64,000 nt of DNA. It comes from Allolobophora icterica (lineage: Eukaryota > Annelida > Clitellata > Crassiclitellata > Lumbricidae). The translations under genes and the position numbers were made by a program. The notes under the pieces are model-generated. The model did not search any database, had not been told where the DNA came from, and saw only the letters and a list, made by a program, of their open reading frames with translations. The stretch is taken from NCBI GenBank assembly GCA_963556255.1, contig OY744609.1, positions 20,706,609-20,770,608 of the forward strand. Reading direction: 5' to 3'. Positions 60,845 through 64,000 of the stretch are shown here, piece after piece (within the stretch, counting starts at the first letter, position 1; the number at the start of each line of letters is the position of its first letter).

Positions 60845-62776
60845 CTGCACACATCACACACCAATACATGTATAGAGTAGGCCTACTATGGACCGAGATA
60901 ATCTACATTTCAGGTCTGTGAGCAATGTTACCGCTACACAATTATACTTCAACACAATTGGTAACTTACAGATATGCAATATGAACAACTTGTATACACA
61001 TTTGCAATGATATACATCCGTAAAATGTTCCAGCTATATCTCTGCATGTAAGTTGTCATTTTCATTCTTTCATTCATTCATTCCGGAAAATTATATTGCG
61101 CCGCTTCAAGAGACCTGTAATTGTAATTTTAATCATACATTCATATAGAGCCAATCGAAGAGAGGCTCATCAGAGGTGCGCTTCATATCTGAAAATTAAA
61201 AACCAGGGTCGAACAAAACGAGGTTCGAGGGTTGCTATAGGCAACTTGTTCCATACAGATGGGCCTACTGCAGGGAAGTCACTGTGCTGGACTGTGGAAG
61301 TTCGGACCGCTGCACAGGCTACTCAATGTATTAGACAAAATGGATTGCGGCCACGAATGGATGAGACCGAAGCACCTTGCTCTCTGAGGTAGTAGGCCTA
61401 TATGTAGAGCAAGGCAATTAAGCAAAAGCACTATAATCAAAAACTTGAGTTTTGCATCGGTAGGCAATACAGTTCCTTCCGAATGAATCGTAATCGTAAT
61501 CTCGAGATTTAGACATCACCCAGCAAAAGCTAAGTCGCAGGACCCAGCTTTTCATTACAGGTGCTCACTCAAAACAGAAGCAGTAGGCAGGCATAAGGCC
61601 AGTTCCGGTTCAAGGTCGAGGTCCAACGGTCAGGCAGACGGATATTCAGATGGGTGTACGGCAGATGCTCTAGATTTATGCTGCAAAGCATCGTTACAGA
61701 TTTTTAATGTAGCACTACCAACTGAATAAATTAATTAGTTTGACACTACCATCAATCGGATGTTTGTTGTTGAAATATAATTCCAAACAATAACCTTAGT
61801 CAGTGATCATGCGGTTGCCAGTTCGATTCCGTGTTACGACCCTGAGCAAGTTGAGTAAGTAAGTATAGTCTTTATTAACCAATTGCTAATCGGACTTTGG
61901 AAAAGGCCTACAGACGAGCGCACACGAGCTTCTGTCACCATAAAGTAGGCCTATATTTAGGTAAGGACATAAGTTTGGAAATAAACGAAGAAGTCCTGCG
62001 ATGCTCTGGCCTCTAATTGTACCTTGCAATTTCGTAATTGCCAGCTATAGGGCCGAAATTAAGGAATATAATATAGGCGCCTTCCTTGCGTTCTTCACAG
62101 GACATGGAAGCTTTACTTCTTTACCACCAACCAATGCCATTTGGCTTAAGCTAAGTCGATCGGTATGCATGGTCAGTAGGACTTTTCATGGCATATTTTA
62201 ACTGTATAACTAGTGGGACAAATGTCCCAGTAGTCTTAGGATTTGTCCCAGTAGTTAGGCTGATTTGTCCCAGGCAATGTATGTTTAAACTAGTGGGACA
62301 AATGTTGCAGGAGTTTTAAGATTTGTCCCAGTAGTAAAATGAGAATAAAGGTCATAAACTTTTTTTAGGAGATGATTTCCTGGAAAAAGGTCATCAACTT
62401 TTTTCAGAGATGAGTTCCAAAAAAGTCATGAACTAGATCCATGGCCGACTTCGTCCCAGTAGTCTAAATCTCTTAAAATATGCACTGGGACTTTCTGTTC
62501 TGTTTTCTAATGTTCTAAAACAGGAGACACGAATGTTGCCGCCATACTCGTCAACATCAGCTGTCAGGTAATAATTATGAATAACACTGATGTAGGTTGT
62601 TAACACTTTAACGACGAGAGTATGCTAACAGTGACTGGGAAACCAATGCAGTTCGTCATGAAAGTGTTAAACATTCAGGTTGTAGTTACGCTGGCTAACA
62701 AAGTTAAGTTAAGCACAGGGGCGGATCCAGGATTTCTGGTTAGGGGGGCGTAAATACTACCAATCCAATCCCGTAA

Positions 62777-62807
<31 letters not shown>

Positions 62808-63466
62808 TATGAAATTAGATCACGCAAAACTATAGGCTAATGATCCTTTTTATAGAAAATGTTATGGAACTTTAAAAAAGTATATAGTTTCTCATATAAA
62901 ACAACTGGTCTCCACTGAAGGTTAACAGTGAAACGATTATAAATCAGTTATCGGTTTTGATCATTTGCTGCAGGTTTAGGGGGGGCGTACGCCGGCTCCG
63001 CCCCCCTCTAAATCCGCGCCTGAAGCAGAGCACGGCGCTGTTAGTACTTTTGGCGTATTAGATGGGTGATCGTACAGAGAATGCTGTCTTCCGATCTCAG
63101 AGGCCTCACGGATCTTGACCGGTTCTAACCAATAGATTATTCTTGGGATGCGATTTTGTGTATAAACGACCATGATTGATGCCTTTTTGTTCATCCTACT
63201 ATGGCGCTATATAAGTTTCCAGTTTAGATTAGGCTAGGTTATACCATTCCACCTGAGCCTTCTCGGTCAGCATTCCTCTTTCAAAAGGTACAACTTTCAA
63301 GAACAGTGTTTTATCAATACAACCAAGTTATATTAAAAATATTATTGAAATATGTCTTACTTTCTTGAGCTAAAACTTGTGAGCGACCAATGTAAGACAC
63401 CGTCACGAAGAACACCGTGACAAACCTCATCACGCATGGTAACGACATAGTTCCTTTAGATACCAT
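60711..63466 (-). CDS. Candidate two-exon gene for a 79-aa signal-peptide, single-pass membrane micropeptide
   Basis: Exon A is 63466-63361 and exon B 60844-60711, joined GT-AG in phase 1 and closed by TAG; total 79 aa. From Met13 the protein starts MRFVTVFFVTVSYIGRSQVLA, a textbook signal peptide with cleavage likely after V-L-A (residue 33). Then comes a roughly 15-residue outside segment (QESINAQEGISVWKD), a 22-residue hydrophobic helix (about 49-70, AILAVVFCFSVLTFMVLGIN...) and a short basic tail ending R-K-R. I recognise no family. The layout resembles small regulatory subunits such as FXYD proteins, but no FXYD motif is present. ATGs at residues 1, 7 and 13 are all in frame; 13 gives the cleanest signal peptide. 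Extra exons in the 2.5-kb intron cannot be excluded. Confidence 0.55.
61485..61665 (+). repeat. Dispersed repeat (AAGCGAAGTCG family), copy in micropeptide intron
   Basis: CGTAATCGTAATCTCGAGAT, then AGCAAAAGCTAAGTCGCAGG and AGGTGCTCACTCAAAACAGA match the family order. Confidence 0.7.
61780..61875 (+). mobile_element. Possible tRNA-derived SINE fragment
   Basis: A B-box-like AGTTCGATTCC (about 61820) is followed by ACCCTGAGCAAGTTGAG, a phrase common in animal SINE bodies. The A box is weak. Confidence 0.4.
62209..62520. repeat. GGGACAAATGTCCCAGTAGT repeat element
   Basis: Two direct blocks about 79 bases apart begin AACTAGTGGGACAAATGT (62209 and 62288), each followed by TTTGTCCCAGTAGT. A further GTCCCAGTAGTCT occurs near 62453 and an inverted CTGGGAC near 62486. 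The layout recalls the fold-back elements but the ends are less clear. Confidence 0.55.
62716..63022. mobile_element. hAT-type MITE in the micropeptide intron
   Basis: The ends are CAGGGGCGGATCCAGGATTT and the complement of CAGGCGCGGATTTAGAGG, a widespread type of MITE terminus. The target duplication is unclear. A TA microsatellite lies inside at about 62779-62811. Confidence 0.8.
63361..63466 (-). CDS. Micropeptide exon A (signal peptide)
   Basis: It codes residues 1-35 and one base of Ser36. The donor GTAAGA matches the consensus strongly. The same frame stays open upstream to 63517, where an acceptor-like TATACAG is seen, so the exon may start there. Confidence 0.5.
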
Positions 63467-64000
63467 CTCAACACCATATACTTCTTCGATGGTAATATCT
63501 GTATAGAATGCATACAATTGTACACAACATAAGAGAATGAGTCTGTCGATCCGGGTTCACTAATGACCTGACATAATTGGGCGAGCAAACATGTGACGAA
63601 ACTTCTAGCTACGGAATCCCTACAGTGACAATGTTAAAGGGTCAGCACAACTTTAAAATGCTATTTCGTACAATATATCACGCGTCACTTGAGGGTTTCC
63701 GTAGCAGTCTGCAGAATATATAGCCGTATACGAGGATAAGCTGCCTCTGTTGAACAGTGATAGGTTCTGTAAACATTTATTCATATGTGTCTACAGCATT
63801 ACAGGATAAACAGGGGTCAGTGCCCCAAACCGAACCCGTGGATCCAAGTCCACTAAAGATCTACAGTCACTTTCCTGCCAAAATGCCCAAAAGGGGCCCA
63901 TAAAGGACCCATTAAGGACCCATATTTCCATATGCATCTATTATAAGGCCCATATGGATATGTGGGTCCGTTATGGACAGGGTTCCTTGTATTTTAATAT
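63467..64000. other. No gene assigned; upstream of the micropeptide exon A
   Basis: It could hold the promoter or a leader exon. The last about 140 bases (GGGGCCCATAAAGGACCCAT and following) are a copy of the repeat also seen at 728-830. Confidence 0.4.

Noticed and set aside
61096..61392. 98-codon + strand frame
   Set aside because: It starts in a dispersed TATATTGCGCC-type repeat and shows no domain.

Overview
This is a eukaryotic (metazoan) genomic window. The evidence is GT-AG introns of up to 8 kb, two recognisable animal genes split into many exons, dense microsatellites, non-LTR retrotransposon debris and many short non-autonomous DNA transposons. Repeat style and gene content fit a marine invertebrate, perhaps a deuterostome such as an echinoderm or hemichordate; that placement is a low-confidence inference.

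Layout. 1-13.0 kb is gene-poor: a tetranucleotide repeat, a hairpin element, a trinucleotide cluster, a 50-bp tandem array built of 10-bp blocks, A-rich low-complexity DNA, and fragments of two LINEs, one cut by a hAT-like element. 13.08-27.69 kb (+) holds a complete seven-exon Rab8 gene (208 aa, CAAX end C-V-I-L). 31.70-42.56 kb (-) holds a complete nine-exon tropomodulin gene (524 aa) whose last exon adds a tail of about 165 residues made of TPEPPKK-like heptads and an acidic Ser/Glu end. The two genes converge with about 4 kb between their stop codons. Their introns carry SINE-like and hAT-like insertions, several with visible 8-bp target duplications.

42.6-48.7 kb is repeat-rich: a MITE with 50-bp inverted ends, a near-perfect 32-bp inverted repeat, a 1.3-kb element with another element nested in it, and TA microsatellites. 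48.74-53.85 kb is a minisatellite of about 52-bp units with a highly uniform core, interrupted by a fold-back element. 53.9-60.7 kb holds a pyrimidine-rich tract, MITEs, a very long (TG)n, and two inverted copies of an element that contains its own CA/TG repeat. 60.71-63.47 kb (-) holds a two-exon candidate gene for a 79-aa secreted-type single-pass membrane micropeptide.

Function. Rab8 is a membrane-traffic GTPase and tropomodulin caps actin pointed ends. Nothing here shows a functional link between them; they are simply neighbours. The most unusual items are the tropomodulin tail, the candidate micropeptide gene, the fold-back elements whose inverted ends are tandem arrays of 12-15-bp units, and the uneven distribution of the palindrome TAGGCCTA: about 30 copies in the flanks and one across the 33-kb gene-bearing middle.
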